Below, in pieces: positions 47,110 to 57,730 of a stretch of 64,000 bases of DNA. The stretch comes from Mugil cephalus (Eukaryota > Chordata > Actinopteri > Mugiliformes > Mugilidae). Where the stretch lies: contig NC_061781.1 in assembly GCF_022458985.1 (NCBI RefSeq), positions 16,709,001 through 16,773,000 of the forward strand. Reading direction: 5' to 3'. The notes under the pieces are model-generated. The model had not been told where the DNA came from, made no database searches, and saw only the letters and a list, made by a program, of their open reading frames with translations. Position 1 is the first letter of the stretch. Each line of letters opens with the position of its first letter. Both the position numbers and the translations under genes were made by a program.

Positions 47110-49130
47110 TGTTGGCTGACACCTATTTACATCTAAGCCAGGTCGGACTAGCCCCTGATACATTCTTGCTGATTTGTCCTTTGACAAATGAAGTCTGTGT
47201 AACATCTTACCCTGTGTAATAATTATTTTTTTCTAGATTAATAAAACTTCTGCCAGCTGCCACAGTAAAACCCTGACTCTCCAAAGGTAATTCTGTTCTG
47301 ATCTTTGTCCTTTAAAATAAATATATATATATGTACACAAAGCCGTTCTCATTCCCAAGGCGTAATATACCAACGATTTGCCACACCCCTAGACATCTGA
47401 TACTGACACAAAAGCTACCCTTCCACGTCTGTATGAGACGCTCTGGATTCTCAGTTGACTTCAATGTAAACCCCCTCGCGTCAGTAAGAGACGCTTAGAG
47501 CAGAGGCCGCAGTCCTCCATTCACTGCAATAATAACGCGTTCGCGGCGAAATATGACGCGGCGATTTTTAGGATTTATTCTAATGAGATCAACTTAAACA
47601 CACCAAAATATCACTGATAATTCAACAATAAAATAGCCTCATGTTATGGCTCTGACTTTGAATCTTTTCTCCTTCGATTCTGAGAAGTAAGATCCATTTT
47701 GAAACGTTGCTGAACACGGTATGTCATTGAACACACCCTTTTTTCGGCGGGATAAAGCTCCACCGTAAAAACAGTAAAAACACGCCAAAAATAGCACTAA
47801 TAACAATATTAATAGCATAACTCTACTCAAGATATCAACATATAGGTTGGGAATATATCTTTCTGTTTGAAAATGAGTGGATATATGTTTTCTGAACCCT
47901 AATATCAACATCCTAACCCTGAAGAAGAATTCAGGAACTACATTTTTTTCCGAGTCACAATACACAGTAGCTTGCCGCGCCATTTAAATTGTAGTTCTGA
48001 TGTATTCTCTCTATTATGTAAAATTGTGACTGTGATCTTAGCAAACTTTGCATGGGCTTTAGGGCCTGGGGAGCACAACTGTTTGTTCAGATTTCATCTT
48101 TGTCATTGGTAAGAAGGTGAAATCAGGTTTTTTCAAGGTTTCAACACTAGTCACCAGCGCCACCTATTAGCTTGACCTTAGGGATCATAGTAGAGGTCAA
48201 TAATTTTCCACAGCAGAAAGAAAAAAATGTCTCTTAGCCACTGGCTCAGGGTCAGCATGAAGGCAATGAAGGTCACATGCTTTCCTTGCTCACAATTATT
48301 TTATTTGATCAAACAGATGTACAACCAAAATATGCAGCCATACAAACAATGGTAGATAACTAGAAACTGGAGCATCAAAAATGACAATTTCAGAATATAT
48401 TCAAAATATAGACAAAACTTTGTGATTCTATGACTGAACAGCCTGCGCATGCTGCCCATGCATTTATAGTTGGTTATAAAATATAGTTACAGTATACATT
48501 TTACGTTACAGTAGTATGAATACAGTCCATTTGTTGAATTAACTTCACACTGTTGTAGTGAGGTTGGCATTTTCGTTATGCACACAGAAATATATGAGGA
48601 TCACTTTGATTTTTCATGTGTACCACAGAACCTTCAAATATTTGCAGTTTAACAGCTTAATGTCATGTAGAAATCTGTTCAAACCATGATAATGGCTTCA
48701 TCCCTGATGGATGCTACGTTGTGGTTCTTGTTATGGCCATTTTTATACATACCTGATTTAAATGCTATGACAAACAACTTCCTATAGTTGGTCCAGTAAT
48801 GACTGCAAACATTACAATCAAGACTCACTTATTATTAATCAAATGTATGTTTTGGAAAGCATTTGATGTAGTGACAAGTGGCTCATTCCAAAGATTAGTC
48901 ACACTATCAAAATAGTGTGACTCCTGTTACTGCCTCTCTGTTGTGGAGGACAACGTGTGTGTGAACTGTAATATCACAGACTCTGTGGATCCAGAGGAGC
49001 CAACATATTGTTAATAAGAGAAGGCCTGGCCTCTTTCCACTTTAGCAGGATTCCGTGTTTGTGATCTCCCAGTCAGCAGCAGCCAACTCAGACAACGTCT
49101 CACAAGTGACTGCTGCATCCTCCTTGTGTG
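47110..49130. other. Non-coding, possible unclassified MITE near 47.3-48.0 kb
   Basis: 47330-48000 contains (AT)n followed by GTACACAAAGCCGTTCTCA and GGCGTAATATACCAACGAT, a sequence I associate loosely with a fish repeat. A 114-codon minus-strand frame (47639-47983) with one hydrophobic stretch is probably chance. 48000-49130 shows no exon; a hairpin lies at 48897-48922. Confidence 0.3.
48897..48922. repeat. Short perfect hairpin
   Basis: AGTCACACTAT at 48897-48907 pairs with ATAGTGTGACT at 48912-48922 across a CAAA loop. No T-run follows, so there is no reason to call it a terminator; it may be a relic of a small inverted repeat. Confidence 0.6.
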
Positions 49131-49507
49131 TGTGACGGCCCAACAAGACACTTCCTATTGTTACCATTGAAGGAGCCTGGGTGGGGAACTGATTTCACCT
49201 GAGAGATGGGAGGAGCCAAAAGGCATAAAGGGACGGCCTCCCAGTCGTTCTCTCTCTCTCTCTCTCTCTCTGGGCAGCCGCCATGATGGCTTCTATATTG
49301 GTTTAGGTTTGGTTTGTTTCTACATTTGTTTCAACACTCATCCACATCCTCTCCTGCACCCACACTTCACACTACTGATCCCCTTCATATTTACACACTT
49401 CATCTTTTTAGTTTATTCTGTGGTTAATTTAAAGAAATCACGTTTGGTTGACCTCATCACTGTGTGTGATCTCCTTGTTTGTTACCACCCTGAGCCAGGC
49501 TGTAACA
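49131..49507 (+). mobile_element. Solo LTR upstream of gene C
   Basis: Starts TGTGACGGCC and ends TGTAACA, with a perfect 5-bp duplication GTGTG at 49126-49130 and 49508-49512. A TATA-like GGCATAAAGG lies at about 49220, followed by a (TC)n run. It is nearly identical to the LTR at 58850-59223. It ends 115 bp before the gene C signal-peptide ATG, so it could contribute a promoter or a 5' exon. Confidence 0.75.
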
Positions 49508-49621
49508 GTGTGACTTACGCATTAGTATTTTTGTTGCTGTTGTTGTTTTGTTGTTCAAGTGCAACTAACCACTTCCTTTCTGTTGCACCTACATACACAC
49601 TACATTTAAAAACACGTGGTA

Positions 49622-52600
49622 ATGTTCCAGTCCCTCCTTCTCTGTCTGATGGTCACCATGTCTCGTGTAAACCAAGCCGCTGTGCTCTTCACTCTGCTGC
49701 TGGTTTTGTGTCGTGTCCTTACAGGTACAGTAATGATGTTGTTTTCTCTGGGTTTATTTGATCATTAAAATTTACGCTTATTATTTGTATTGCTTTCTTC
49801 AATATTAGCAATGTTAGCAACTAACCACTTCCTTTTCTCACCGCCTCCACATTTACATTTAGAGCCAACAGTTCCAGAGTGTCAATCTCTGTCTGATGGT
49901 CATGATGTTCAGCCAAAACCAAGCAGCTCTGCTCCTCATTGTGCTGCTAGCGCGCCGTGTCTTTGCAGGTAAAGAGGAGGTTTGTGTTTGTGATGCTTTT
50001 ATGCAGATTTAAGTGCACCTTTTATTTCATCATGATGGATTGTTTCCTTTCAACTTTAGGGTCTGAAACTGATGAGCACAGGGATATGCTGGTATCCAGA
50101 GGAGACTCAGTCACGTTCCACTGCAACGTATCCAGAGAAAATGCTTCAGAAATGACCTGGAACTTTAAAAGATTCATTTACAAACATTCTATCCTGATAA
50201 ATCAGACTTTTTCAAATGTATCTTCTGACAGACTGAGAATAGATCCTTTAAAGTTAAATATTTTCAGTGCTCAACCTGAAGATGCAGGACTTTATTCATG
50301 TAGTGCAACTGACAGACGAGGCTTAAACTGTGTTTCCTGGAATTTAACTGTGTCTGAGAACATTGAAGGTAGGTAGAGCAGAGCAAAACACAGCAAATAA
50401 TTTCTGCAACATGCTTCATACAGTTCAAACAGTTTAAACTGAAAAAATACTTAAATATCATTCTGATCTGATTTTACGTAGAAACAAGTTCATCATATTT
50501 ACCATACGTACTCACAGCTGCAGTCGGATTGCTTCTATGTGTCATCGCATCAGCTGTCTGCCTCTGGAGGTGAGTGATGCCTTTCAGCTTCAGATTCAGC
50601 ATGAACAAATACGTTTATGTGCACTTAATAGCGCGTGATATGCAAAATTACAAATGATAATTTCTAAATTCGCAGTTTGTGTTGTACTTTTTGAAAACCT
50701 AGGACGTTTATGCACGTTGCTGTTAGTCCCTTCCTAGATGACACACATAGTGCAGCAGTCTCGAAGCACTCGCCTTTTTGTTGTCAGTGTCATGTCACTG
50801 GTCTCCCGAGTTGTGATGACATCTGAATCCAGCAGCCCACTTCTTCACCTCGCTGTAATAGAAATTAAACACTTCTGTAGTGATGGTTGAGAGTAGATGG
50901 CTGCACAACAGTGGAGAGACTGCTGACTTACAATTTTCTGCATGATAACTTAGAGTGCTGAACTGCACATGGACACAACAAGTGTTTTATTACTCATGTC
51001 ATTATACTCTAAATCTGGACTTTTCAATCTTCGTGTGTCAAAGTTTTCTAATGTTTGTGCAAAACGTAGTTTAGCAGCTAGCAGTTAATTCGTTGAAATA
51101 AAAAATTTAACCACTTTAACTCCTAAAACTTCAATTCAGTGGATGATTTGTAGCCTTAAACAGAGTGTTTAATATGTGTCGACTTTAAGAGATAGTATAG
51201 TATAGTATAGTATAGTATAGTATAGTATAGTATAGTATAGTACAGTATTGGACTCTCTTTTCTTGAGCCATGAATTGTATTTTGGGTTATGAGCTGTTTT
51301 TTTGTTTTTACTTTTAGTTTTTGGGCTTTCATTTTTTTTTTTTAGTTACCAGTACTTTGTGTTGTCCCATTTTGTGCTTCGCATCATTAGTTTCACATGT
51401 GCCTCGTTAAACCACCAAGAGTGTGTAATAGTGTACACTATTTATATCCCTGTTTGTTCTTTATTTTTAGTCATTGTCAAATTTACTTTGTGTTGTTCAT
51501 CTTGCGTTTGAATCCTACCTTCCTTGCTACACCTCTGGCATTTAGTGTAACTGAACCAAACACTGTCGCTGCAACTTGCAATTACAAGATGTTAAATGTA
51601 AAAGTGAACCGTTGCCGACGCATTAAGTCAGTGAATGGACTCAGAACAGTGTCTGAAATGCCAAAGCATTATCAGACTTAAGCACTGCTGTCTTCATCTT
51701 ATCTGACGTTGTCGACCATAAGCTACTGGTCATAGCAGACCAAATAAGACTGTTGACTTTATTATTGATATGAGCAGAAGTATATTTTATCATCGGGGCC
51801 GTGTTTAAGTGGGTAGAGCGGGTTGTTGACAGACCAGGTTAGTCGTTTGAGTTGCTGTGTCACTGTGAGTGTAAAGCACTTTGAGTACGGTTCTATATCA
51901 ATCCAAATACAACACCACTGACTTTAACTTCAGTTAGAGGCTAAAGAACAACAAAGATATGGACCCTGTGGTGATTTTCTCTTTCATAAAATAATAACAC
52001 CCTGTTTCTTGCCCAGTGCCAGTTGGACTCTAGCCCCAGGTGAACCTTTAAAAGGATAACCCGTGATAGATAATGGACGGACAGATCTGCATTAGATTTG
52101 AGCCTTTCAACAATCAGGATGTCTCAAAAGTTGAGAAACAGTTACCTCTACTGGCATATCACTACAATATAAAACAGACAAAACATCAGAGAAGATGGTG
52201 TGCAGGAAGCAGAAGGGAAATAAAATGTTCTCTGTGTGTCTGGCCACTGCGAGATATGAAAAAGGAAATGGATTTCTGACCTATCACACTTGCGATTTGC
52301 ATCACAACGTAGTCATTTCTGGGAAGGTGCAGATCAGACTACACTGCAGAGTAGAGACGCAGAACCACAAATATGATTTAAATCCACTTCTGTTACCAGC
52401 ATAAAATCAACTTCTTTATGAATGTCCATGTTTTGGTCATTGGATTTTCCCATCAGAAAGGGATATTAAAAAACAAACAAAAAAACAGTGGTTATTTGAT
52501 TTTGATTCTTTAATTCAAAAATTAAAATTGAAATTTGATACATTTTTCTTTATCATGTTCGAGGATGAATGAACAAAACTTTAAAACCGGTCTTTTTTTT

Positions 52601-53626
52601 CTAATTTCTGTTTATAAAAACAAAAAATAAAATCGTTATAAGACAGAATCAAAAAAGCAACCGTATTTTGCAACCGGAAATTTCCGATTTCAAAGTAAGA
52701 GCCGATATCTCTGCACGCATATGTTAACTAGTAGCTAACTATTCCCTGATTATATGTAGTTAATTTTAGTTTGAAATATGCGGTTTTTCTGAAGCCATGT
52801 TGTCTTCCCAGAGACACACTCTTTTATTGTTTCGAAAAACAACGAACTGATCCGTGTCCATCAACTTCTGTTACACACCGCCCGTCTCATACATGCTCTT
52901 ACTTTGGAAACGACAACTTCCGGTCGCACAATATGAAAAAACCGGGCGCTTTTCTGTTTCTTTTCTGTCTTCTAACGATTTTATTTTTTGTTTTTAGAAA
53001 CATAGAGAATTAAAAGAGATTTCAATCTTAGTTTTTGAATTTTAAAATGAAAATTAATTGTTTTTTTTAACATCCTTTTCTGAACGGAAAATCCAATGAC
53101 TAAAACATACACGGACTGTGAACTCATGCACAGAGAAACTATCTGTGAATGTAACAGTGAGACGTCCTTCAAACTGACATTTGATAGCAGACTTAAGCCA
53201 GATGTATGGCTCCATGACAGATGTTTAACAGGAGTCACCAAATGGATTGAAATTCGCTTTGATAAAACATGTACTTTTATTTTTTTTTTGTGTCGTCTGT
53301 GTGTGCAAGTCATGATATGATTCGATGCATGATATAACCAGCAATGGTTTTTACTTATACAATGACTAATACAACCAACGTAATCTTTCGTTGTCAGCAG
53401 TTGTGTATAGCCACTATATGCTCTGCAGTGAAGTGTGTCTTCTATTCATACTAACTAGGACAATGTCGTTATTGGTCGCTGCTTTGTCTTTGTAGAAGAA
53501 GCAGGTCGAGGGCAGAGCAAACATTTCCGGTCGGGGATCAGACTCGATCTGGATCAAGAGAAGAGGTCAGAAGAGCTTTGTCAACTTTAATTGTTTTTTT
53601 CTCCTGCATTAGAGGCTGTACAGAAC

Positions 53627-53659
<33 letters not shown>

Positions 53660-53787
53660 TTTCATAGGGACACAATCAAGAGGAAGACAACACGGATCAG
53701 TGGAGAAACAACAAGAGAAGGAGTCAGTACATGGAGAAGCTGAATCCAATCTATGGTGACAACTGGGTGGACAAGTCATTAAGATGA
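49622..53787 (+). CDS. Gene C: single-V-domain IgSF receptor, NPIY tail
   Basis: 229 aa when spliced with the first signal exon. Exons: 49622-49724 (signal, 1a), 50060-50368 (V domain), 50482-50569 (membrane span), 53496-53565 and 53668-53787 (tail). Phases 1-1-2-0 fit. The V domain has SVTFHCNVS, Trp in EMTWNFKR and EDAGLYSC, plus N-glycosylation sites (NVS, NQT, NLT). The membrane exon reads YVLTAAVGLLLCVIASAVCL. The tail is very charged (RRSRSRAEQTF, RRSQYMEKLNPIYGDNW) and holds an NPIY motif but no ITIM. Alternative signal exon 1b is at 49896-49968. Poly(A) signals AATAAA occur at about 53880 and 53936. I recognise no named family; it resembles fish-specific immune-type IgV receptors. Start chosen at the most upstream in-frame ATG of exon 1a, preserved in all three genes. 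Confidence 0.75.
49896..49968 (+). CDS. Alternative signal-peptide exon 1b of gene C
   Basis: Encodes MVMMFSQNQAALLLIVLLAR and ends GCAGGTAAAG in phase 1, just like exon 1a, so either exon can splice to the V exon. Its upstream sequence (GTTCCAGAGTGTCAATCTCT) is homologous to exon 1a, showing a local duplication about 250 bp apart in which the first ATG was lost. The same pair exists in genes D and E. Confidence 0.6.
51191..51242. repeat. (TATAG)n microsatellite, gene C intron
   Basis: About ten uninterrupted TATAG units. The same array stands at 57031-57092 in the matching intron of gene D. Confidence 0.95.
51800..51920 (+). mobile_element. Possible SINE with L2-like tail
   Basis: GTGGGTAGAGCGGGTTGTTG then GTGTAAAGCACTTTGAGTA and TTCTATATCAATCCAAATAC resembles a tRNA-derived head followed by a common fish LINE-type tail. 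Short and degenerate. Confidence 0.35.
52428..53108. mobile_element. Foldback element with long imperfect inverted arms
   Basis: The left arm starts ATGTTTTGGTCATTGGATTT and the right arm ends with its inverse (AAATCCAATGACTAAAACAT after an imperfect start). The two halves remain alignable for about 300 bp each (AAAAACAAAAAATAAAATCG occurs in both orientations). No coding content. It is inserted in the gene C intron upstream of the tail exons. Confidence 0.65.
53627..53661. repeat. (TTA)n microsatellite
   Basis: About eleven TTA units immediately upstream of the acceptor of the gene C last exon, within its polypyrimidine region; length variation could affect splicing. Confidence 0.9.
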
Positions 53788-54030
53788 AGATGGAAACAGA
53801 GACATGGACGATGTATGAAGCACATTACATTTTCTAGTTTGAAAACTGGCACTTTGAGGGAAGTGGACTCTAATTAATACAATAAAACTACAGTCTTCAT
53901 GTTAACGGTTACAGTTGTAATGTTGTTATAGTGTGAATAAAGTTAAGTTAAAGCTAACCCATGAGTCCGTCATATTTCAAGCCAGTCACACACAACTATA
54001 TAATATTAGATGTTAAGAATTGCTTCAAGT

Positions 54031-55298
54031 CAACAGACGTTAAAAATATTTCCAGTGCTCAACCTGAAGGTGCAGGACTTTATTCATGTAGTGTCACTTA
54101 CAGATGAGGCTTAAACAGTGTTTTCTGGAATTTAACTGTGTCTGAGGACTAAAGGTAGGTAGAGTAAAAAACATGGCTCATCATTTCTGCAACATGCATC
54201 ACATTGATTTTATGCAGAAATCAGTTCATCATGCACAGCAAATTGAGAAGAGTTGAATTCTTGGTGTTAAACTAGAAATACACTAGTAGAGTTAATTATA
54301 CTCTGGGTAGACTTAATCCATTATAATTAACTCTCAGTCGATAAATAGTTGTTGTCAAAAACCGAGTGTAAAAAGGAAGTGTCACTAAATTAAACATCTA
54401 GGTGTAAATGTTAAAATATTAACGCTGAACTTCTTACTCTAAACTCTGATCCTGTATTTAACACCTCAAGTGTTAAGACCCCCCTCCCCCCATTACTATT
54501 CGGGCACCCGAAGTCATTTTGTAGCGGTGAGCCACTGAAACTTTACTCGTCGCGCTGTTACTAACCACCTGAACACCTGCTTAATGAGCTTGAGGTTAGC
54601 ATTGTTAGCATGCATGCCTGGCCTCACTGTAACATAGAAAGTGAGTAAGGGCAGTAAACGCTTCGTTTGGCTTGACGTTTTGTCTGAGTGAGACGAGTCA
54701 TGCACTTTGTAACCATAGATATAAAACGTGATAAGATGATGCTAATGGTTCGGAGTTGCTAGCTAGCGTGCTAAAGTGGTGCTAACGCTACATACATACA
54801 CTGTTGCATGTTGTAATATTTGTGGTGCAAGTTTGAAAATAAATGTTTTTGAACTGCCAAACATGACTACCTTTTTATTTTAGTAAAGTTTGTTTTCCAA
54901 GTATTTTTTGTAGGATTATATAAGAATTATATTGACACCTTTAAGTGTTATGGGGGTAACACTTTTGTAGTTAAGAAATAGTCCTCTAACAGAGTTAATT
55001 GCTAACTCTATATAAAAGTGTTAAAAAACTAACACTGGTTGGTGTTAGGCAGTGTGTTAAATTTAACTAGAAGAGTTAAATTTACACTAACTTAGTGTAA
55101 AGGTACCAACACTCGAAAAAGTGTTAAATTAACCGTTGCAGGTGTGGACCCATATAGACACTTTAAAAGTGTTAAGATCAACTCTTACAGTGTTAATTTG
55201 GGTATGCTGATTTTACTGTGTGGGATTTACTATGTGTACTCGCACCTCTAACTTTATTGTTTCTATGCGGCATCACATCTGCTGTCTGCCTCGGGGGT
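54031..55298 (+). pseudogene. Broken IgV receptor copy between C and D
   Basis: 54031-54158 is the 3' half of a V exon (AGTGCTCAACCTGAAGGTGC, TTTATTCATGTAGTGTCAC) with an in-frame TGA in place of the conserved Arg codon and a damaged end. 54216-54233 plus 55221-55298 are the two parts of its membrane exon, separated by the 987-bp element below. Signal and tail exons are missing; downstream it fuses to the 5' region of gene D near 55425. Confidence 0.8.
54234..55220. mobile_element. 987-bp MITE with CACAG...CTGTG ends
   Basis: Splits a membrane exon whose intact form is known from gene E, so the limits are exact: TG at 54232-54233 is repeated at 55221-55222, a 2-bp duplication. Ends are CACAGCAAATTGAG and, inverted, CACAGTAAAATCAGC. 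The inside is full of GTGTTAA and its complement TTAACAC. No coding capacity. The terminus resembles CACTA-type elements but is not a full match. Confidence 0.7.
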
Positions 55299-55492
55299 GA
55301 GTGAGAAGTTTTACTTATATATTTTATTTGAAAGAGGGTTCAAACAAATTCACATTTTTATTGTTCTTTGTTCATGACAACTGGACTGAAAAAAAGTTGT
55401 ATTTTGTTTCTGTTCTGTTTTTTTGTTTTGTGCAACTTACCACTTCCTTTCTGTTGCACCTACATACACACTACATTTCAAAACACGTGGTA

Positions 55493-57504
55493 ATGTTCCA
55501 GTCCCTCCTTCTCTGTCTGATGGTCACCATGTCTCGTGTAAACCAAGCCGCTGTGCTCTTCACTTTGCTGCTTGTTTTGTGTCGTGTCCTTACAGGTACA
55601 GTAATGATGTTGTTTTCTCTGGGTTTATTTGATCATTAAAATTTATGCTGATTATTTGTATTGCTTTCTTCAATATTAGCAGTGTTAGCAACTAACCACT
55701 TCCTTTTCTCACCGCCTCCACATTTACGTTTAGAGCCGAAGGTAAAGTTCCAGAGTGTCATTCTCTGTCTGATGGTCATGACGTTCAGCCAAAACCAAGC
55801 AGCTCTGCTCCTCATTGTGCTGCTAGTGCGCCGTGTCTTTGCAGGTAAAGAGGAGGTTTGTGTTTGTGATGCTTTTATACGGATTTAAGTGCACGTTTTA
55901 TTTCATCATGATGGATTGTTTCCTTTCAACTTTAGATATCCCAGTAACTGACCACAGGAATATGCTGGTATCCAGAGGAGACCCAGTCACGTTCCACTGC
56001 AACGTATCCACAGAAAATGCTTCAGAAATGATTTACATCATTTACAAACATTCTATCCTGATAAATCAGACTTTTTTAAATGTATCTTATGACAGACTGA
56101 GAATAGATCCTTTAAAGTTAAACATTTTCAGTGCTCAACCTGAAGATGCAGGACTTTATTCATGTAGTGTAACTTCCAGACGAGGCTTAAACAGTGTTTC
56201 CTGGACTTTAACTGTGTCTGAGAACATTGAAGGTAGGTAGAGGAGAGCAAAACACAGCAAATAATTACTGCAACATGCTTCATACAGTTCAAACAGTTTA
56301 AACTGAAAAATACTTAAATATAATTCTGATCTCATTTTATGTAGAAATCAGCTCATCATATTTACCATACATACTCACAGCTGCAGTCGGATTGCTTCTA
56401 TGTGTCATCGCAACAGCTGTCTGCCTCTGGAGGTGAGTGATGCCTTTCAGCTTCAGATTCAGCATGAACAAATACGTTTATGTGCACTTAATAGCGCGTG
56501 TTATGCAAAATTACAAATGATCATTTCTAAATTCACAGTTTGTGTTGTACTTTTTGAAAACCTAGGATGTTTATGCACGTTGCTGTTAGTCCCTTCCTAG
56601 ATGACATTCATAGTGCAGCAGTCTGGAAGCACTCGCCTTTTTGTTGTCAGTGTCATGTCACTGGTCTCCCGAGTTGTGATGACATCTGAATCCAGCAGCC
56701 CACTTCTTCACCTCGCTGTAATAGAAATTAAACACTTCTGTAGTGATGGTTGAGAGTAGATGGCTGCACAACGGTGGAGAGACTGGTGACTTACAATTTT
56801 CTGCATGATAACTTAGAGTGTTTTATTACTCATGTCATTATACTCTAAATCTGGACTTTTCAATTTTCGTGTGTCAAAGCTTTCTAATGTTTGTGCAAAA
56901 CGTAGTTTAGCAGCTAGCAGTTAATTCGTTAAAAAAATAAAAAATGTAACCACTTTAACTCCTAAAACTTCAATTCAGTGGATGATTTGCAGCCTTAAAC
57001 AGAGTGTTTAATATGTGTCGAGTTTAAGAGATAGTATAGTATAGTATAGTATAGTATAGTATAGTATAGTATAGTATAGTATAGTATAGTATTGGACTGT
57101 CATTTCTTGTGCCATGAATTGTATTTTGGGTTATGGGTTGTTTTTTTGTTTTTACTTTTAGTGTTGTGGCTTTCATTTACTTTTTTACTTACCGGTACTT
57201 TGAGTTGTCCCATTTTGTGCTTCGCATCATTAGTTTCACATGTGCCTCGTTAGTTAGTTATTTAGTGAAGCTGGTAGCGTGAGAATCCCCAGTTTAAAGA
57301 AGTAGACGAGAGCATCGACGCCATAGAAGAGCTTGTCAGTTTTGTCTGTGTAATCTAATGGTTTTTAAGATAAAATGTGTTTTACAGCCAGTATTGTAAA
57401 AATCTTGGATCGTGTGCAGCAGAATTTTTACTTTTAACATGTAACTGATGATATTTATTCAGTTTTACTTTTGTATTTGCAGAAGACGTCGGGCCAGGAC
57501 CTGA
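55493..57504 (+). CDS. Gene D: IgV receptor with truncated tail
   Basis: Exons 55493-55595 (signal 1a), 55936-56232 (V), 56345-56432 (membrane), 57483-57504 (tail up to stop); about 169 aa. The V exon is 12 bp shorter than in C and E and lacks the TWNFKR segment, including the conserved Trp of the Ig core. The tail exon is homologous to that of E, but CCA has become TGA (57502-57504), giving a stop six residues after the membrane exon (RRRART); a 5-bp deletion follows. The rest of the E-type tail coding sequence persists, unused, at 57505-57565 and 57662-57730. An alternative signal exon is at 55772-55844 (MVMTFSQNQAALLLIVLLVR). Either a tail-less receptor or a pseudogene. Confidence 0.55.
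57031..57092. repeat. (TATAG)n microsatellite, gene D intron
   Basis: About twelve TATAG units in the intron after the membrane exon, at the position matching 51191-51242 in gene C. Confidence 0.95.
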
Positions 57505-57730
57505 AACTCCGTATGAGAGCAGGATCCTGAGCCAGGCTCAGTATCAAGTTCTATTGGGAGGAGAGGTTAGAGGAACTTTAATAATACACAAATTAGAGTG
57601 TCACAATGTATTTTTTAGTCAATATCACCTATTTCTTACCCATTTACTTTCATTCACATAGGTCGCCCCTCCTCAACCCTACAGACGTGCAGTGTATAGA
57701 ACAATCATGAACTCTGAGAGACTCCTGTAA
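57505..57730 (+). pseudogene. Unused tail exons of gene D
   Basis: Downstream of the premature stop, 57516-57565 and 57662-57730 still encode SQAQYQVLLGGE and PPQPYRRAVYRTI, homologous to the gene E tail, but in a frame not reached from the membrane exon. Confidence 0.7.

Noticed and set aside
47639-47983. 114-codon minus-strand frame with a membrane-like stretch
   Set aside because: No splice sites, no homologous motif, and it overlaps repeat-like DNA; considered chance.
50060-50368. Assignment of genes C, D, E to NITR or another named fish family
   Set aside because: No J-like motif follows the V domain and the tails lack canonical ITIM or a charged membrane residue, so a family name would be a guess.
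52771-53013. 80-codon plus-strand frame with a hydrophobic C terminus
   Set aside because: It lies in the right arm of a foldback element; the inverted copy in the left arm does not keep the frame.
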